Shown piece after piece: positions 29,569 to 41,322 of a DNA stretch of 64,000 nt. The stretch lies in assembly GCA_009838765.1 (NCBI GenBank), contig VXQX01000051.1, positions 1-64,000 on the forward strand. Reading direction: 5' to 3'. The translations under genes and the position numbers were made by a program. The notes beneath the pieces are model-generated. The model was not told the DNA's origin. It saw only the letters and a program-made list of their open reading frames with translations, and made no database searches. Each line of letters begins with the position of its first letter. Positions within the stretch are counted from its first letter, which is position 1. Source of the stretch: Gemmatimonadales bacterium (GTDB taxonomy: Bacteria; Gemmatimonadota; Gemmatimonadetes; Palauibacterales; Palauibacteraceae).

Positions 29569-30192
29569 TCAATGTCCGCCGCGGGCAGGTCTCGGGGGTA
29601 TGATCGACGATCCGGACGGGTTCGACGTTTCGAATGCCGATATCGCGTCGTCATGGCGCAGGATGTACGAGAGTTCGTCGAGCCCCTCGAGCAGGCAGTT
29701 GCGAGCGAACGGATCGATCCGGAACGGGATCGTGCGTGCCGGCGTCGTCACGACGTTGTTTTTCAGATCCACAGTGAAGATCGCGCGGGACGCGGCTTCC
29801 TCGAGACAGGCCGTGTACATCTCTCCCTCAACGCGGATGGGGAGCAGGCCGTTCCTGAGCGCGTTCTTCCGGAAGATATCGGCGAAGCTCGGCGCAATGA
29901 CGGCGTCGAAACCGTGGTCCATCAGCGCCCACACGGCGTGCTCGCGCGAACTGCCGCAGCCGAAGTTCCGGCCCGCGATGAGCAGTCGGGCCCCCTCCGC
30001 TTCGGCCCGGTTGAGCGCGAACTCCGGCGTCGGCTCGCCATCGCCCCGGTATCTCCAGTCATGGAACAGGTGCCCGCCGAGTCCCGCCCGGTCCACGGTC
30101 GTCAGATAGCGGGCGGGGATGATCTGGTCCGTGTCGATGTCGTCGAAGGCGATGGTCACCGCCCGCGTCGCGACCGTCCGGAATCTCTGCAT
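29569..30192 (-). CDS. leuD: 3-isopropylmalate dehydratase small subunit
   Basis: The 207-residue subunit pairs with LeuC to isomerise isopropylmalate in leucine synthesis. Seen: DDIDTDQIIPARYL near the N-terminus, then GRNFGCGSSREHAVWAL and FADIFRKNALRNGLLP, all diagnostic. The ATG at 30192 follows GGAAGGGGGTCGC, a strong ribosome binding site; the longer open frame upstream is Arg/Ala rich and rejected. It is the last gene of the cluster, 99 bases after leuC. Confidence 0.96.
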   Translation of the reverse strand: MQRFRTVATRAVTIAFDDIDTDQIIPARYLTTVDRAGLGGHLFHDWRYRGDGEPTPEFALNRAEAEGARLLIAGRNFGCGSSREHAVWALMDHGFDAVIAPSFADIFRKNALRNGLLPIRVEGEMYTACLEEAASRAIFTVDLKNNVVTTPARTIPFRIDPFARNCLLEGLDELSYILRHDDAISAFETSNPSGSSIIPPRPARGGH

Positions 30193-30241
30193 GCGACCCC
30201 CTTCCATAGCTTGCGGCAGCCCAGGCCGGCGGCCCGCGGCA

Positions 30242-30267
30242 AGCGCCCGCTGCGTTCGAGCGGCGCT
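30242..30267. repeat. Hairpin between leuC and leuD
   Basis: AGCGCCCGCT (30242-30251) and AGCGGCGCT (30259-30267) pair with one bulge across a 7-base loop. There is no T run, so it is not a typical terminator; it could slow or process the leuC-leuD transcript. Confidence 0.35.
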
Positions 30268-30291
30268 GACGCGGGGTCTTGCCACGGACTG

Positions 30292-31710
30292 CTAGACGCG
30301 GAGCAGGTCGCGCGGGTCCGTCACCCTGCCCGTCACCGCCGCGGCGGCGGCCGTGAGGGGCGAACCCAGCATCGTCCGGCCACCAGGCCCCTGGCGCCCC
30401 TCGAAGTTCCGGTTGCTCGTGCTCACGGACCGCTGGCCGGGCGCCAGGTGGTCACCGTTCATGCCGAGACACATGCTACACCCCGGCAGCCGCCACTCCG
30501 CACCGGCTTCCGTGAAGACCTGGTCCAATCCCTCGCTCTCCGCCTCGCGGCGAACCTGCTCGGACCCCGGCACGACGAGCGCCCGCACGCCCTCGCTCAC
30601 CGTGCGACCCCGGAAGATGCGTGCCGCCTCTCGCATGTCCTCGATGCGGGCGTTCGTGCAGCTGCCAATGAACACGACATCGATCTTCTGGTCGATCACG
30701 GGCTCGCCGGCGCCGAGGTCCATGTACTTGAGCGCGCGAACGACCTGCTCCCGCTCCACCGCGTCCGCGATCGCGGCCGGATCCGGGATGCGCGAACGGA
30801 TCGGGATCGCCATCGAGGGGTTCGTGCCGAAGCTGATGAAGGGTTCGAGTCCGGACACGTCGAGCGAGACGGTCTTGTCGAAGGGCGCGCCCGGATCGCT
30901 GGGCAGCGTCCGCCACCGGTCCAGAGCCCGGTCCCACTCGGCCCCCGTCGGGGCGAACTCGCGCCCGGCCACGTACTCGAACGTCGTATCATCGGGAGAG
31001 ATCAGCCCGGCGCGGGCGCCGGCCTCGATCGACATGTTGCAGATCGTCATCCGACTCTCCATCGACAGGCCGCGGATCGCCGGGCCCGCGTACTCGATGA
31101 CGTGGCCGACCCCACCGTCCACGCCGATCTTCGAGATCAGCGCAAGGATGAGATCCTTGCTCGTCACCCCCGGCCGGAGTCGTCCTTCACACTCCACCCG
31201 GAGGTTGCCCATCTTGCGCTCGAGCAGGCACTGCGACGCGAGGACGTATTCCACCTCCGTCGTCCCGATGCCGAAGGCCAGGGCCCCGAACGCGCCATGA
31301 GTCGATGTGTGGCTGTCGCCGCACACGATCATCTGGCCCGGCTGCGTGAGTCCGAGTTCGGGACCGATGACGTGGACGATCCCCCGATACTCGTGCCCCA
31401 TCGTGTAGAGCCGGATCCCGAACTCCTCGCAGTTCTCCTCGAGGCTGCGCAGTTGTTTCGCGGCGAGTTCCCCGGCCGCCGCGATGTTCAAGCTCCTCGT
31501 CGGAGTCACGTGATCCGCCGTAGCCAGCGTGCGATCCCGCGCCCGGACCTTGAGGCCGCGGCGCCTGAGTCCTGAGAAGGCCTGCGGCGAGGTGACTTCG
31601 TGAACGAGATGAAGGTCGACATAGAGCAGCGACACGCCTCCCTCGCCCTCCGTGACGACGTGGCTGTCCCAGATCTTGTCGTAGAGCGTCCTCGGCCGGT
31701 TCGCGGGCAT
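30292..31710 (-). CDS. leuC: 3-isopropylmalate dehydratase large subunit
   Basis: The 472-residue aconitase-family protein carries the 4Fe-4S cluster. Seen: [12 protein letters not shown] at the start, [34 protein letters not shown] and [10 protein letters not shown] (the cluster cysteines), and [12 protein letters not shown], all in the expected order and spacing. It starts 6 bases after ilvC stops, so the two are cotranscribed. LeuD supplies the small subunit downstream. Confidence 0.97.
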   Translation of the reverse strand: MPANRPRTLYDKIWDSHVVTEGEGGVSLLYVDLHLVHEVTSPQAFSGLRRRGLKVRARDRTLATADHVTPTRSLNIAAAGELAAKQLRSLEENCEEFGIRLYTMGHEYRGIVHVIGPELGLTQPGQMIVCGDSHTSTHGAFGALAFGIGTTEVEYVLASQCLLERKMGNLRVECEGRLRPGVTSKDLILALISKIGVDGGVGHVIEYAGPAIRGLSMESRMTICNMSIEAGARAGLISPDDTTFEYVAGREFAPTGAEWDRALDRWRTLPSDPGAPFDKTVSLDVSGLEPFISFGTNPSMAIPIRSRIPDPAAIADAVEREQVVRALKYMDLGAGEPVIDQKIDVVFIGSCTNARIEDMREAARIFRGRTVSEGVRALVVPGSEQVRREAESEGLDQVFTEAGAEWRLPGCSMCLGMNGDHLAPGQRSVSTSNRNFEGRQGPGGRTMLGSPLTAAAAAVTGRVTDPRDLLRV

Positions 31711-31716
31711 GGCGGG

Positions 31717-32754
31717 TCAGGGCCTCAGTTCGCGGAGCGCCTTGCCGGCGCGCCAGAGCTCCGAGTTCGCCATCTCGTCGAGTTCCTCTCCGAGCCGGTC
31801 GCGATAGTCGTCCTTGCCGCAGGTCTCGATGACGATCCGGGCCTCCTCGCCCGTCTTTACGCTCTCGTAGAGTTCGTCGAACAGCGGCGTGACGGCCTCG
31901 CGGAACCTGTGCCGCCAATCCAGCGCCCCCCGCTGCGCCGTCGTCGAACAGTTCCGGTACATCCAGTCCATACCGTTCTCGGCCACGAGCGGCATCAGGC
32001 TCTGCGTGAGTTCCTCGACGGTCTCATTGAAGGCCTCGGAGGGGGAATGGCCGTTCTTCCGCAGCACCGCGAACTGCGCCTCGAAGACGCCCGCGATCGC
32101 GCCCATGAGGATCCCGCGCTCGCCCGTGAGGTCCGACCACACTTCCCGCTGGAAATCCGTCTCGAACAGGAAGGCGGAGCCGACGCCGATGCCGAGCGAG
32201 ATGACGCGCTCCCGCGCGCGGCCCGTCGCATCCCGGAAGATACCGTAGCTCGAGTTCACGCCCTTCCCCTGAACGAACAGCCGCCTGAGCGAAAGGCCGG
32301 ATCCCTTCGGGGCCACGAGCACGACGTCGACATCCCCGGGAGGGATGATCCCCGTCTGTTCCCGGTAGGTGACGCCGAACCCGTGCGAGAAATAGAGACA
32401 CTTCCCGGGGGAGAGTTGTGCCTTGACCTCGTCCCAGCAGGCGATCTGACCGGCGTCGGAGAGGAGGTACTGGAGGATGGTGCCGCGGCGGGCCGCCTCC
32501 CCGATCTCGAACAGCGTCTCGCCCTCCACCCAACCATCGGCGACGGCGCGGTCCCAGGAATCCGAGCCCTTGCGCTGCCCGATGATCACGCGGAATCCGT
32601 TATCTCTCAGATTGAGCGCCTGTCCCGGACCCTGGACCCCGTAGCCCAGCACGGCGATCGTCTCTTCCCTCAGCGCCTCGCGCGCCTTCTCGAGCGGCCA
32701 CTCTTCCCGCGTGACGACATCTTCTTCCGCGTCACCGACATGTATCCTTGCCAC
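31717..32754 (-). CDS. ilvC: Ketol-acid reductoisomerase
   Basis: This 345-residue enzyme makes dihydroxy acids from acetolactate or acetohydroxybutyrate with NAD(P)H. The Rossmann motif GYGVQGPGQALNLRDNG, SHGFGVTY, APKGSGLSLRR and the class I C-terminal knotted domain (GERGILMGAIAGVFEAQF, EELTQSLMPL) are visible. GPGQA replaces the more common GHAQA, and the GMDWMYRNCSTTAQRGALDW region is like the Bacteroidota-type variant. It lies between ilvN and leuC in the cluster. Confidence 0.95.
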   Translation of the reverse strand: MARIHVGDAEEDVVTREEWPLEKAREALREETIAVLGYGVQGPGQALNLRDNGFRVIIGQRKGSDSWDRAVADGWVEGETLFEIGEAARRGTILQYLLSDAGQIACWDEVKAQLSPGKCLYFSHGFGVTYREQTGIIPPGDVDVVLVAPKGSGLSLRRLFVQGKGVNSSYGIFRDATGRARERVISLGIGVGSAFLFETDFQREVWSDLTGERGILMGAIAGVFEAQFAVLRKNGHSPSEAFNETVEELTQSLMPLVAENGMDWMYRNCSTTAQRGALDWRHRFREAVTPLFDELYESVKTGEEARIVIETCGKDDYRDRLGEELDEMANSELWRAGKALRELRP

Positions 32755-32788
32755 AGGCCCTAACCCTCCTTGCGAGCTACCGGTGTCT

Positions 32789-33061
32789 TCAGCCGGCCTT
32801 CTCGGAGTTCACGTTCTCTTCCAGGCTGCGATAGCAGATTCCGAGAACGCCCACGTAGCCACCGATTTGCTTGACCGCGCGGCGCATGCCCTCCGGCCGG
32901 GCCCGCACGGTCAGTACGTGTTTATATGTCGCGCCGGACGGGCTGGTGCTACAGGCGTAGCTCTCGATCTCGATTCGATGCCGACCCATGGCCGCAATGA
33001 GGCGCAGGAACGAACTGTTTTCCTTTTCCGTCAAGGCTGTGACGGTATACTGAGCATGCAC
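32789..33061 (-). CDS. ilvN: Acetolactate synthase small (regulatory) subunit, ACT domain
   Basis: The 90-residue product is a single ACT domain (QYTVTALTEKENSSFLRL, RIEIESYACSTSPSG) that would bind valine and tune IlvB. The GTG start at 33061 follows AATAGGAGGGGGAAC and lies 10 bases after the ilvB stop. The larger IlvH-type C-terminal domain is absent, as in short IlvN/IlvM-like subunits. Confidence 0.85.
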   Translation of the reverse strand: MHAQYTVTALTEKENSSFLRLIAAMGRHRIEIESYACSTSPSGATYKHVLTVRARPEGMRRAVKQIGGYVGVLGICYRSLEENVNSEKAG

Positions 33062-33071
33062 GTTCCCCCTC

Positions 33072-34856
33072 CTATTCGAGACGAATCTCCGCACAACCCG
33101 CCCCCGCCGGGACCATGGGAAAGACGTTCTCCTCGCGCTCCACGACCACTTCCAGAAGGTATGGCGCTTCCGAGGACAGCATCTCGTCGATCGAGGCGTC
33201 GAGTTCGGTCCTCTCCGACACGCGTCTGCCCTCCATGCCGTACGCCTCGGCGATCGCTACGAAGTCCGGATTCGTAAGCTCGGTCTGGGAATAGCGGCGG
33301 CGGAAGAACAGCTCCTGCCACTGCCTGACCATGCCCAGATACCCATTGTTCAATATCATGACCTTCACGGGTATCCGTTCCTCTACGATCGTCGCGAGTT
33401 CCTGCGACGTCATCTGAAAGCCTCCGTCGCCGATCACCGCGACCACGGGACGATCCCGGCGGGCCAGCCCCACGCCCATCGCCGCCGGCAGGGCGAAGCC
33501 CATCGTGCCGAGGCCGCCCGACGTGATGAAGGCACCGCCCTCGCGACATCCGTAGTAGCGCGCGGCGGCCATCTGATGTTGCCCGACATCCGCGATGACG
33601 AGAGCTCGACCCCCGGTTCTGGCAGCGAGCCGGTCCATCACCTCGCTCATCCGAAGTTCGGGGGACGCGGGGTTCAGGTCGTTCTCGATCACGCGCGCCC
33701 GCTCGACCGCATCGCAGGCGGCGAACTCGGCCAGCCATGCCGTGCGAACCCTGCTCCGCACTCGCGTCGTCATGGCGCCCAGGGCTTCTCTCGCATCGGC
33801 CAGGATCTCCACCTCGGCAGGCACGTTCTTGCCGATTTCCGATGCGTCGATGTCCAGGTGAACGACCTTGGCCTGTCGAGCGTACTTCGCGAGGTCGCCC
33901 GTTACGCGGTCGTCGAACCGCATGCCGACCGCAACGAGCAGATCGCACTCGTTGGTCTTGATGTTGGGCCCGTAGTTCCCGTGCATGCCGAGCAGCCCCA
34001 CGTAGAGCGGATGTTCGCTCGTTATGGCGCCCAGCCCCAGCAGGGTGCAGGCGAAGGGAAGTCCGGCCTTCTCCACGAACTCCCCGAGTTCCTTCTGCGC
34101 CCCGGACAACAGGACGCCCTGGCCCACGAGCACGAGCGGCCGCTTCGCCCGGTCGATGAGCCGGCACGCGGCTTCCACACGCTCCTCATCCAGGGTCGGG
34201 AACGGTTCGTAACCCCTGATCTCGTGCTCCTCCTCGTGCGGCCGATAGGCGAGCGTGCCGATCTGGGCGTCTTTCGTGATGTCGACGAGGACGGGCCCGG
34301 GGCGGCCGCTTCGAGCCAGGTAGAGGGCCTTCGAGATCATCGCCGGGATCTCCGCCGGATCCGTGATCTGATGGTTCCACTTCGTCAGCGGGGCGCTCAC
34401 GGAAATCACGTCGGTTTCCTGAAACGCGTCGGAACCGAGGGCGCTCGATGGAACCTGGCCCGTGATGCACACGACCGGCGTACTATCCATCTTCGCGTCG
34501 GCGATGCCCGTGATGAGGTTCGTCGCGCCGGGCCCCGAGGTGGCGATGCACACTCCGGTCCTTCCGCACGCGCGCGCATATCCCTCGGCGGCGTGTATCG
34601 ATCCCTGCTCATGGCGCACGAGGACGTGGCGTATCTCATGACCGTGGTCGAAGAGGGCATCGTAGACGGGCATGATCGCGCCGCCGGGATATCCGAACAC
34701 CGTGCGCACGCCGCCCTCCGCGAGCGAGCGGACCACGGCTTCCGCTCCCGATATCGTGTTCGAGGGGCGCGCGAGGTCTCGTTCCAGGCCGGGCAGACGG
34801 GTCTGACCGGCCGCGGGAACGGCGGCGCGCTCGAGTTCCATCACCTTACGGTCCAT
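33072..34856 (-). CDS. ilvB: Acetolactate synthase large subunit
   Basis: The 594-residue TPP enzyme condenses pyruvate into acetolactate. Seen: [31 protein letters not shown] with the catalytic Glu, [17 protein letters not shown], and the TPP-binding [12 protein letters not shown]...NN motif. FAD and TPP domains are in the usual order. The ATG overlaps the end of ilvD by 11 bases and the next gene is its regulatory subunit, confirming the biosynthetic rather than catabolic enzyme. Confidence 0.97.
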   Translation of the reverse strand: MDRKVMELERAAVPAAGQTRLPGLERDLARPSNTISGAEAVVRSLAEGGVRTVFGYPGGAIMPVYDALFDHGHEIRHVLVRHEQGSIHAAEGYARACGRTGVCIATSGPGATNLITGIADAKMDSTPVVCITGQVPSSALGSDAFQETDVISVSAPLTKWNHQITDPAEIPAMISKALYLARSGRPGPVLVDITKDAQIGTLAYRPHEEEHEIRGYEPFPTLDEERVEAACRLIDRAKRPLVLVGQGVLLSGAQKELGEFVEKAGLPFACTLLGLGAITSEHPLYVGLLGMHGNYGPNIKTNECDLLVAVGMRFDDRVTGDLAKYARQAKVVHLDIDASEIGKNVPAEVEILADAREALGAMTTRVRSRVRTAWLAEFAACDAVERARVIENDLNPASPELRMSEVMDRLAARTGGRALVIADVGQHQMAAARYYGCREGGAFITSGGLGTMGFALPAAMGVGLARRDRPVVAVIGDGGFQMTSQELATIVEERIPVKVMILNNGYLGMVRQWQELFFRRRYSQTELTNPDFVAIAEAYGMEGRRVSERTELDASIDEMLSSEAPYLLEVVVEREENVFPMVPAGAGCAEIRLE

Positions 34857-36519
34857 CGGTCATACAGCCTTCCGAGGCGGGGGACACGGTGCGGGCGTAT
34901 CTATGGAGCGCACCCGACGCCACCCGCGGAGGCGGGGCCGTCCACTTCTCTCGTCGGGCGGTCAGCTCAGCCGACGAAAGGTCGGCATTGATGGTGTTCT
35001 CGACCGCGTCGATCCGGATGCGGTCGCCGTTGGAGAGGAGAGCCAGGACGCCGCCTCCCTGCGCTTCGGGCGTGATGTGTCCGACGACGAAGCCGTGCGT
35101 GCCGCCGGAGAATCGGCCGTCCGTGATGAGGGCGACATCGCCGCCCAGCCCGCGTCCCATGATCATGGAGGTCGGCGTCAGCATCTCCGGCATGCCGGGG
35201 CCGCCGCGTGGGCCTTCGTAGCGGATGACGATCACGTCGCCCTTCCGGATCCGCCCCTCGCCGATCGCCTCGTTCGCTTCGGCCTCGCTGTCGAACACCC
35301 GGGCCGGCCCCTCGAAGACCTCGCCCTCCTTGCCGGTGATCTTCGCCACGGAGCCGCCCTCGGCCACGTTGCCGTAGAGGATGCGGAGGTGCCCGGAAGC
35401 CTTGATGGGGTCATCCAGACCGCGCACGACTCTCGGATCGTCGCCCAGGGGGGGCGCATCCGCCGCGTTCTCCGCCAGCGTCTTCCCGGTGACGGTCATG
35501 CAGTCGCCGTGGAGGAGGCCTTCCGCGAGGAGCACCTTGATGAGGGCCGGCATGCCGCCGATCCGGTGCAGGTCCTCCATGACGTAGGGGCCGCTGGGTC
35601 TGAAGTCCGCGAGCAGCGGCGTGCGGTCGCTGATCCGCTGAAAGTCGTCGATCGTGAGGTTCACTCCGGCCGTGCGCGCGATGGCCAGGAGGTGAAGCAC
35701 CACGTTCGTGGATCCGCCGATCACCACAGCCAGCGTGATCGCATTCTCGAACGCCCGGCGCGTGAGAACGTCGCGGGGGCGAATGTTCCGCTCGAGCAGG
35801 TTCCGGATCGCCTGTCCCGCCCTCCGGCACTCGGCCTTCTTGTCCTCGCTCGTCGCGGGGTTCGTGGAGCTGCCCGGCAGACTCATCCCCATGACTTCGA
35901 TCGTCGAGGCCATCGTGTTCGCCGTGAACATGCCGCCGCACGCCCCCGCGCCCGGGCAGCTCAGGCGCACGATGTCCCGGTACTCCTCCTCGGTGATGGC
36001 GCCGGCCAGCCGCCGCCCGAGCGCCTCGAAGGAGGAAACCACATCGAGTCGCTCCCCGTTCCGGCGTCCCGGCGCGATGGTGCCGCCGTAGATCATCATC
36101 GCGGGGCGGTCGAGGCGGCTCATGGCCATCATCGCGCCGGGCATGTTCTTGTCGCAGCCCATGATCGTGACCACGCCGTCATAGTGCTGCGCCGACGCGA
36201 TCGTCTCGATCGAATCCGCGATCAGGTCGCGCGACGGGAGCGAATAGCGCATCCCGAACGTGCCCATGGAGATTCCGTCGCTGACCCCGATGGTGTTCGA
36301 GACGAACCCGATCATGTCGGACGACCGGACCCCTTCCCTTGCCGCCGCGGCGAGACCGTTGAGGTGCATGTTGCACGGGTTGCCTTCGTACCCGGAGCTG
36401 ACGATCCCGATCTGCGGGCGATCCAGATCATCCTCGGTCAGACCCGCCGCGAACAGCATCGCGCGCGCGGCCGGCCGGTCCCGGTGCTGCGTCAACTCAC
36501 GGCTGATCCGGTTCAGCAT
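34846..36519 (-). CDS. ilvD: Dihydroxy-acid dehydratase
   Basis: This 557-residue iron-sulfur enzyme dehydrates dihydroxy acids to keto acids for valine and isoleucine. Seen: [58 protein letters not shown] and the C-terminal [18 protein letters not shown]. The cysteines of NPCN, GCDKN and GACGG fit the cluster-binding pattern. It overlaps leuB by 7 bases at its start and ilvB by 11 at its end. Confidence 0.97.
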   Translation of the reverse strand: MLNRISRELTQHRDRPAARAMLFAAGLTEDDLDRPQIGIVSSGYEGNPCNMHLNGLAAAAREGVRSSDMIGFVSNTIGVSDGISMGTFGMRYSLPSRDLIADSIETIASAQHYDGVVTIMGCDKNMPGAMMAMSRLDRPAMMIYGGTIAPGRRNGERLDVVSSFEALGRRLAGAITEEEYRDIVRLSCPGAGACGGMFTANTMASTIEVMGMSLPGSSTNPATSEDKKAECRRAGQAIRNLLERNIRPRDVLTRRAFENAITLAVVIGGSTNVVLHLLAIARTAGVNLTIDDFQRISDRTPLLADFRPSGPYVMEDLHRIGGMPALIKVLLAEGLLHGDCMTVTGKTLAENAADAPPLGDDPRVVRGLDDPIKASGHLRILYGNVAEGGSVAKITGKEGEVFEGPARVFDSEAEANEAIGEGRIRKGDVIVIRYEGPRGGPGMPEMLTPTSMIMGRGLGGDVALITDGRFSGGTHGFVVGHITPEAQGGGVLALLSNGDRIRIDAVENTINADLSSAELTARREKWTAPPPRVASGALHRYARTVSPASEGCMTDGP

Positions 36520-37640
36520 GCGCCCCCCCGCGCACCACCCTCCGTCCCCGCCGCACCCGCCATCGCCGCCGTACCCGGCGGGCGCAGCGCTCCTGCGATC
36601 AACTCGCCCATCCTCGCGGTCGACACCGGCGCCCGGCGGCCGCCGGCGTGGATGTCCGCCGTGCCGTACCCGTTTTCGAGCACGCGGTTGACGGCGTCCC
36701 GCACGGCGCCAGCCTCTTCCGGAAGCGCGAACGTGAGGTCCAGCAGCATCGCGACCGAGAGGATCGCGCCGAGAGGGTTGGCGATCCCCCGCCCCGCGAT
36801 GTCCGGTGCCGCGCCGTGTACCGGCTCGTAGAGACCGACGTCGCCGCCCACGCTCGCCGACGGCAGCGTTCCCAGGCTCCCGACGAGCACCGCGGCCTCG
36901 TCGCTCAGGATGTCGCCGAACATGTTGCTCGTCAGCAGGACGTCGAACTGTCGCGGATTATGGATCAACTGCATCGCGCAATTGTCCACGAGCATGCTGG
37001 AAAACTCGACGTCCGGATAGTCGCGGGACACTTCTTCGGCAATGCGGCGCCAGAAGATCGACGATTCCAGAACGTTCGCCTTGTCGATCGATGTCACTTT
37101 CTTCCGCCGCCCGCGCGCGAGTTCGAACGCCGACACGGAAATCCGCCGGATCTCCTCTTCGGTATAGACCTCCGTGTCATAGGCGACGCCGTCCTCGATC
37201 CCCCGCGGGCGTCCGAAATAGATGCCGCCGAGCAGCTCGCGGACGACCACCAGATCCACGCCCCGGACGCGGTCCGGGCGGAGGGGAGACCGGTCGACGA
37301 GCGCCGTCGGGACGGAGACGGGCCGGATGTTCGCGTAATTTCCGAGCAGCTTTCGCAGATCGAGGAGTCCCCTCGAGGCATCGGCCCGCACGCCATCCAC
37401 GGAGCGCACGGCGAGCCCCACGGCCCCGACAAGCACGGCGTCGACGCCGATGGCCAGCGCTCGGGTCTCATCCGGCAGCGGGTCCCCGAAACGCTCCAGC
37501 GCGTCGTCGCCGATCAGAGCCTCGACGACTTCGAACCGGTGGCCGAAGTTCTCGCCGATGGCCTCCAGAACCCGCCGCGCTTCGCGGAGGACTTCGGGTC
37601 CGATGCCATCGCCGGGCAGGAACAGGATGCGCCCGTCCAT
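36513..37640 (-). CDS. leuB: 3-isopropylmalate dehydrogenase
   Basis: The 375-residue enzyme oxidises and decarboxylates isopropylmalate. Seen: [65 protein letters not shown] and [13 protein letters not shown], all diagnostic of LeuB and distinct from isocitrate or tartrate dehydrogenases. ATG at 37640 was chosen since [12 protein letters not shown] is the family start. It follows leuA after 4 bases. The last 20 residues are Gly/Ala rich. Confidence 0.96.
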   Translation of the reverse strand: MDGRILFLPGDGIGPEVLREARRVLEAIGENFGHRFEVVEALIGDDALERFGDPLPDETRALAIGVDAVLVGAVGLAVRSVDGVRADASRGLLDLRKLLGNYANIRPVSVPTALVDRSPLRPDRVRGVDLVVVRELLGGIYFGRPRGIEDGVAYDTEVYTEEEIRRISVSAFELARGRRKKVTSIDKANVLESSIFWRRIAEEVSRDYPDVEFSSMLVDNCAMQLIHNPRQFDVLLTSNMFGDILSDEAAVLVGSLGTLPSASVGGDVGLYEPVHGAAPDIAGRGIANPLGAILSVAMLLDLTFALPEEAGAVRDAVNRVLENGYGTADIHAGGRRAPVSTARMGELIAGALRPPGTAAMAGAAGTEGGARGGAC

Positions 37641-37644
37641 GGGA

Positions 37645-39231
<1,587 letters not shown>

Positions 39232-39237
39232 GGCGGC

Positions 39238-39252
39238 ACCCCCTTTGGGGGT
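39238..39252 (-). promoter_or_regulatory. Hairpin over the leuA ribosome binding site
   Basis: ACCCCC-AAA-GGGGGT is a perfect 6-bp stem with a 3-base loop. Its right arm, GGGGGT, is the likely leuA Shine-Dalgarno sequence, 7 bases before ATG. Folding would hide the site; the loop is tight, so stability is uncertain. Confidence 0.45.
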
Positions 39253-39271
39253 TGGAGGACGCGGAAGCGGC

Positions 39272-39302
39272 GGAAGATAGGGGATTCGCCCCGTTTCGCA
39301 AA
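39272..39302 (-). promoter_or_regulatory. Candidate leu-ilv cluster promoter
   Basis: On the minus strand TTTG (39302-39299), 19 bases, then TATCTTCC (39279-39272). This fits the TTTG / TAnnTTTG layout with two mismatches in the -7 box. It gives a leader of about 35 bases that contains the hairpin at 39238-39252. A 17-bp direct repeat abuts its -33 side. Confidence 0.5.
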
Positions 39303-39336
39303 TTCCGAGGCCGGGCAAGTTCCGAGGCCGGGCAGG
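39303..39336. repeat. Tandem 17-bp direct repeat upstream of the leuA promoter
   Basis: TTCCGAGGCCGGGCAAG (39303-39319) is followed at once by TTCCGAGGCCGGGCAGG (39320-39336), differing by one base. The pair ends exactly at the -33 box of the candidate promoter, a natural position for an activator or repressor site. It also lies just after the rhomboid gene start region is left behind, in the only gap of this stretch. Confidence 0.7.
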
Positions 39337-39354
39337 GCAGCGGAACAGTCTCTG

Positions 39355-40140
39355 CTAGCTGAAACCGCCGAATCGCTCCACGAACGTGCGTTCGCGGTCG
39401 GTGAGGGCGGACCATCCCGCGGCCTTCAGCTTGTCCGCGATGCGCTCGTACTCGGCCCGGTTCACGGGATGAAGGGTGCTCGGCTCGATGCGCCCCCACT
39501 TCACGTTCAGCTCCCGCTCTCCCATGCGGACGCCGGGACTCTCGGCCTTCTTGCGGAACTGCGCCGCGGAGGAGCGGGAGGCCCGCAGCCTCAGGTAGAG
39601 CCAGCCACCGAGGAACCCGCCCAGGTGCGCGAAGTGCGCCACGCTCCCGCCGACGCCGCCCAGGCCCAGCCACAGGGAGAGCACCGTGAACCCGAGGACG
39701 AGGAAGCGGACCTGCACCGGGATGACGAACCAGATCATCACGCGGTCGCGCGGCCAGTAGCGCGCGTAGCCGAAGAGGACGCCGTACACCGCCGCCGAGG
39801 CGCCGACCATCGGAACGTAGAGGCTCCCCTGCGACATCGCGGGGATGGTCCACAGGATGTGGACCAGGGCTCCCACAAGCCCGGCCAGCAGATACAGCCT
39901 GAGGAAACCCTTCGATCCGAGCAGCGCCTCGAGCTTCGGCCCGAAGAAGAAAAGCGCGAGCATGTTGAAGAAAATGTGAGACACGCCGCCGTGCAGGAAC
40001 TGGTAGGTGAGGAGCGTCCAGGGCCTTGTAAGAACCTGGGCCGGGACGAGCCACAGCTCCGACATCAGGACGGGATTGCTGCTCGTGAACACGTAGGCGA
40101 CGACGTTGATGAGAAGCAGTTGACCGACGACGCGGGTCAT
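39355..40140 (-). CDS. Rhomboid-family intramembrane serine protease
   Basis: The 261-residue membrane protein should cut other membrane proteins within the bilayer. Seen: HGGVSHIFFNM (HxxxN, residues 55-59), catalytic Ser115 in GASAAVYG and catalytic His172 in AHLGG, over about six TM segments. A soluble tail of about 75 residues follows, with an Arg/Lys-rich linker and a short helical end (RTFVERFGGFS). ATG overlaps the DUF72 stop (ATGA). Confidence 0.92.
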   Translation of the reverse strand: MTRVVGQLLLINVVAYVFTSSNPVLMSELWLVPAQVLTRPWTLLTYQFLHGGVSHIFFNMLALFFFGPKLEALLGSKGFLRLYLLAGLVGALVHILWTIPAMSQGSLYVPMVGASAAVYGVLFGYARYWPRDRVMIWFVIPVQVRFLVLGFTVLSLWLGLGGVGGSVAHFAHLGGFLGGWLYLRLRASRSSAAQFRKKAESPGVRMGERELNVKWGRIEPSTLHPVNRAEYERIADKLKAAGWSALTDRERTFVERFGGFS

Positions 40141-40877
40141 GCGTGCGCGCCCTCCGTCATCCCCGTCATTCCCGTCATCTCCGTCATCATCTCCGTGAAC
40201 TGCCCGGCGAGTGCGGGACCCACGCCGGCGTCCTCGTGCTTGAAGAAGGCGTAGACCCGGCCCCAGCCGGAGGCGCGCAACCGCTCGGACCAGGCTTCCA
40301 GCTCTTCCGTGGAGTACGCGCTCCGCCGCAGCCGGAGGTAGCTCCAGTCCGCCGTCTCGACGAGAGGCGCATCATCTCCGTCGTCCGTCTCGGCGAGGCA
40401 GAGGGCGGAGTTCCGGGCCCGGAGGATGTCGAACACCGCCTCGTCGAACCACGAGGCGTGCCGGAACTCGAACGCCGACGTGCCGGGGTTCGGAAGCTGA
40501 TCCACGAAACGCGCGAGCCGTTCATCGTCCCGCTTGAAGTTGGGCGGAAGCTGGTACAGGATGACGCCCGCGCGATCCGCCATCACCGACGCCGTCTGCA
40601 CGAGATACTCCGTCTCCTCTTCCGCGTTCTGCAACCGCTTGAAGTGCGTGATGCGGCGCGAAGCCTTGAGCGCGAAGCGGAACCCGTCGGGCACCGCTCC
40701 GGCCCAGTTCTCGAGCACGCTCTCGCGCGGCATGCGGTAGAACGTGTTGTTGATTTCGACGGCCCGCAGGCGGCTGCCGTAGAAGGACAACATCTCCCTG
40801 TTGGGGAGATCCTCCGGGTAGAAGCTGCCTTTCCACGCGGGATAGCTGTAGCCGCTCGTGCCGATCCAGACCTGCAT
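40137..40877 (-). CDS. DUF72 (YecE-like) TIM-barrel protein
   Basis: The 246-residue product has the DUF72 marks WIGTSGYSYPAWKGSFYP, INNTFYRMP, FALKASRRITH, VILYQLPPNF and FEFRHASWF. The biochemical role of the family is not settled. The start was placed at ATG 40877, where the conserved N-terminus begins. The C-terminus ends in a short run of Met-Thr repeats coded by an 8-10 bp DNA microrepeat (40150-40195). It is coupled to the rhomboid gene. Confidence 0.9.
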   Translation of the reverse strand: MQVWIGTSGYSYPAWKGSFYPEDLPNREMLSFYGSRLRAVEINNTFYRMPRESVLENWAGAVPDGFRFALKASRRITHFKRLQNAEEETEYLVQTASVMADRAGVILYQLPPNFKRDDERLARFVDQLPNPGTSAFEFRHASWFDEAVFDILRARNSALCLAETDDGDDAPLVETADWSYLRLRRSAYSTEELEAWSERLRASGWGRVYAFFKHEDAGVGPALAGQFTEMMTEMTGMTGMTEGAHA

Positions 40878-40881
40878 GGCC

Positions 40882-40912
40882 GGATGATACGGCCCCGCGG
40901 TCGGCGGGCCAA
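40882..40912 (-). promoter_or_regulatory. Candidate leaderless promoter for DUF72 gene
   Basis: On the minus strand TTG (40912-40910), 20 bases, TATCATCC (40889-40882). Transcription would begin at about the ATG (40877), implying a leaderless message. The -7 box has several mismatches to TAnnTTTG. Confidence 0.3.
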
Positions 40913-40987
40913 CGCACCGCGCCAGCGCCCGCGTTGTACGCCGCCCGGCCCCGGCGTGCGCGTGAAACTGCCCGCTGCGAGCGGCGG

Positions 40988-41322
40988 CTAGATGACGCGA
41001 ATCGGGCCGGAGTAGCGCGCGAGGGTCTCGTCGACCGTCCAGAGCGTCAGTCCCTCGAGTTGCGCCTGGGCGACCAGGAGCCGGTCGAAGGGATCCTTGC
41101 GGATGGGCGGCAAGAGATCCACGATCGCCGCGTGGGCGCCGGTCACCGGCAGTTCGGTATAGTCGTGGGCCAGCAATCTTCGGCGAAGAACGCACACACC
41201 GAGGCGGTGCTGTAGACGAGGGTCGTCCCCGGATCTTCGATCACGGCCCGCGCCTTGGGCGGCAGCTGGTCCGGCGCGCCCGCGGCCCCTAACAGAACAT
41301 GCGTGTCGAGGAGCACCGTCAC
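40988..41322 (-). pseudogene. Broken VapC-like PIN-domain toxin
   Basis: The GTG at 41322 overlaps the antitoxin stop (GTGA) and begins TVLLDTHVLLGAAGAPDQLP, the PIN N-terminus with its first metal Asp. After VYSTAS the frame becomes CAFFAEDCW and soon ends. The C-terminal half continues in another frame as LRRRLLAHDYTELPVTG...KDPFDRLLVAQAQ...WTVDETLARY, to 40988. About 20 residues expected between the halves (the WEIAIK-type helix) are missing, so a deletion of non-multiple-of-three length broke the gene. GAAG instead of the common WAAG is a further change. Confidence 0.8.

Noticed and set aside
29539-31575. Plus-strand frame opposite leuD and leuC
   Set aside because: Composition is that of an antisense shadow; both opposite genes are certain.
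34903-36831. Plus-strand frame opposite ilvD
   Set aside because: His/Asp/Arg-rich shadow of a clear gene.
39232-39354. Leucine leader peptide or T-box before leuA
   Set aside because: No short frame with Leu codons, no T-box sequence and no terminator found in the gap.
40150-40195. Possible CRISPR-like repeats
   Set aside because: Units are 8-10 bases without spacers and lie inside a coding region.
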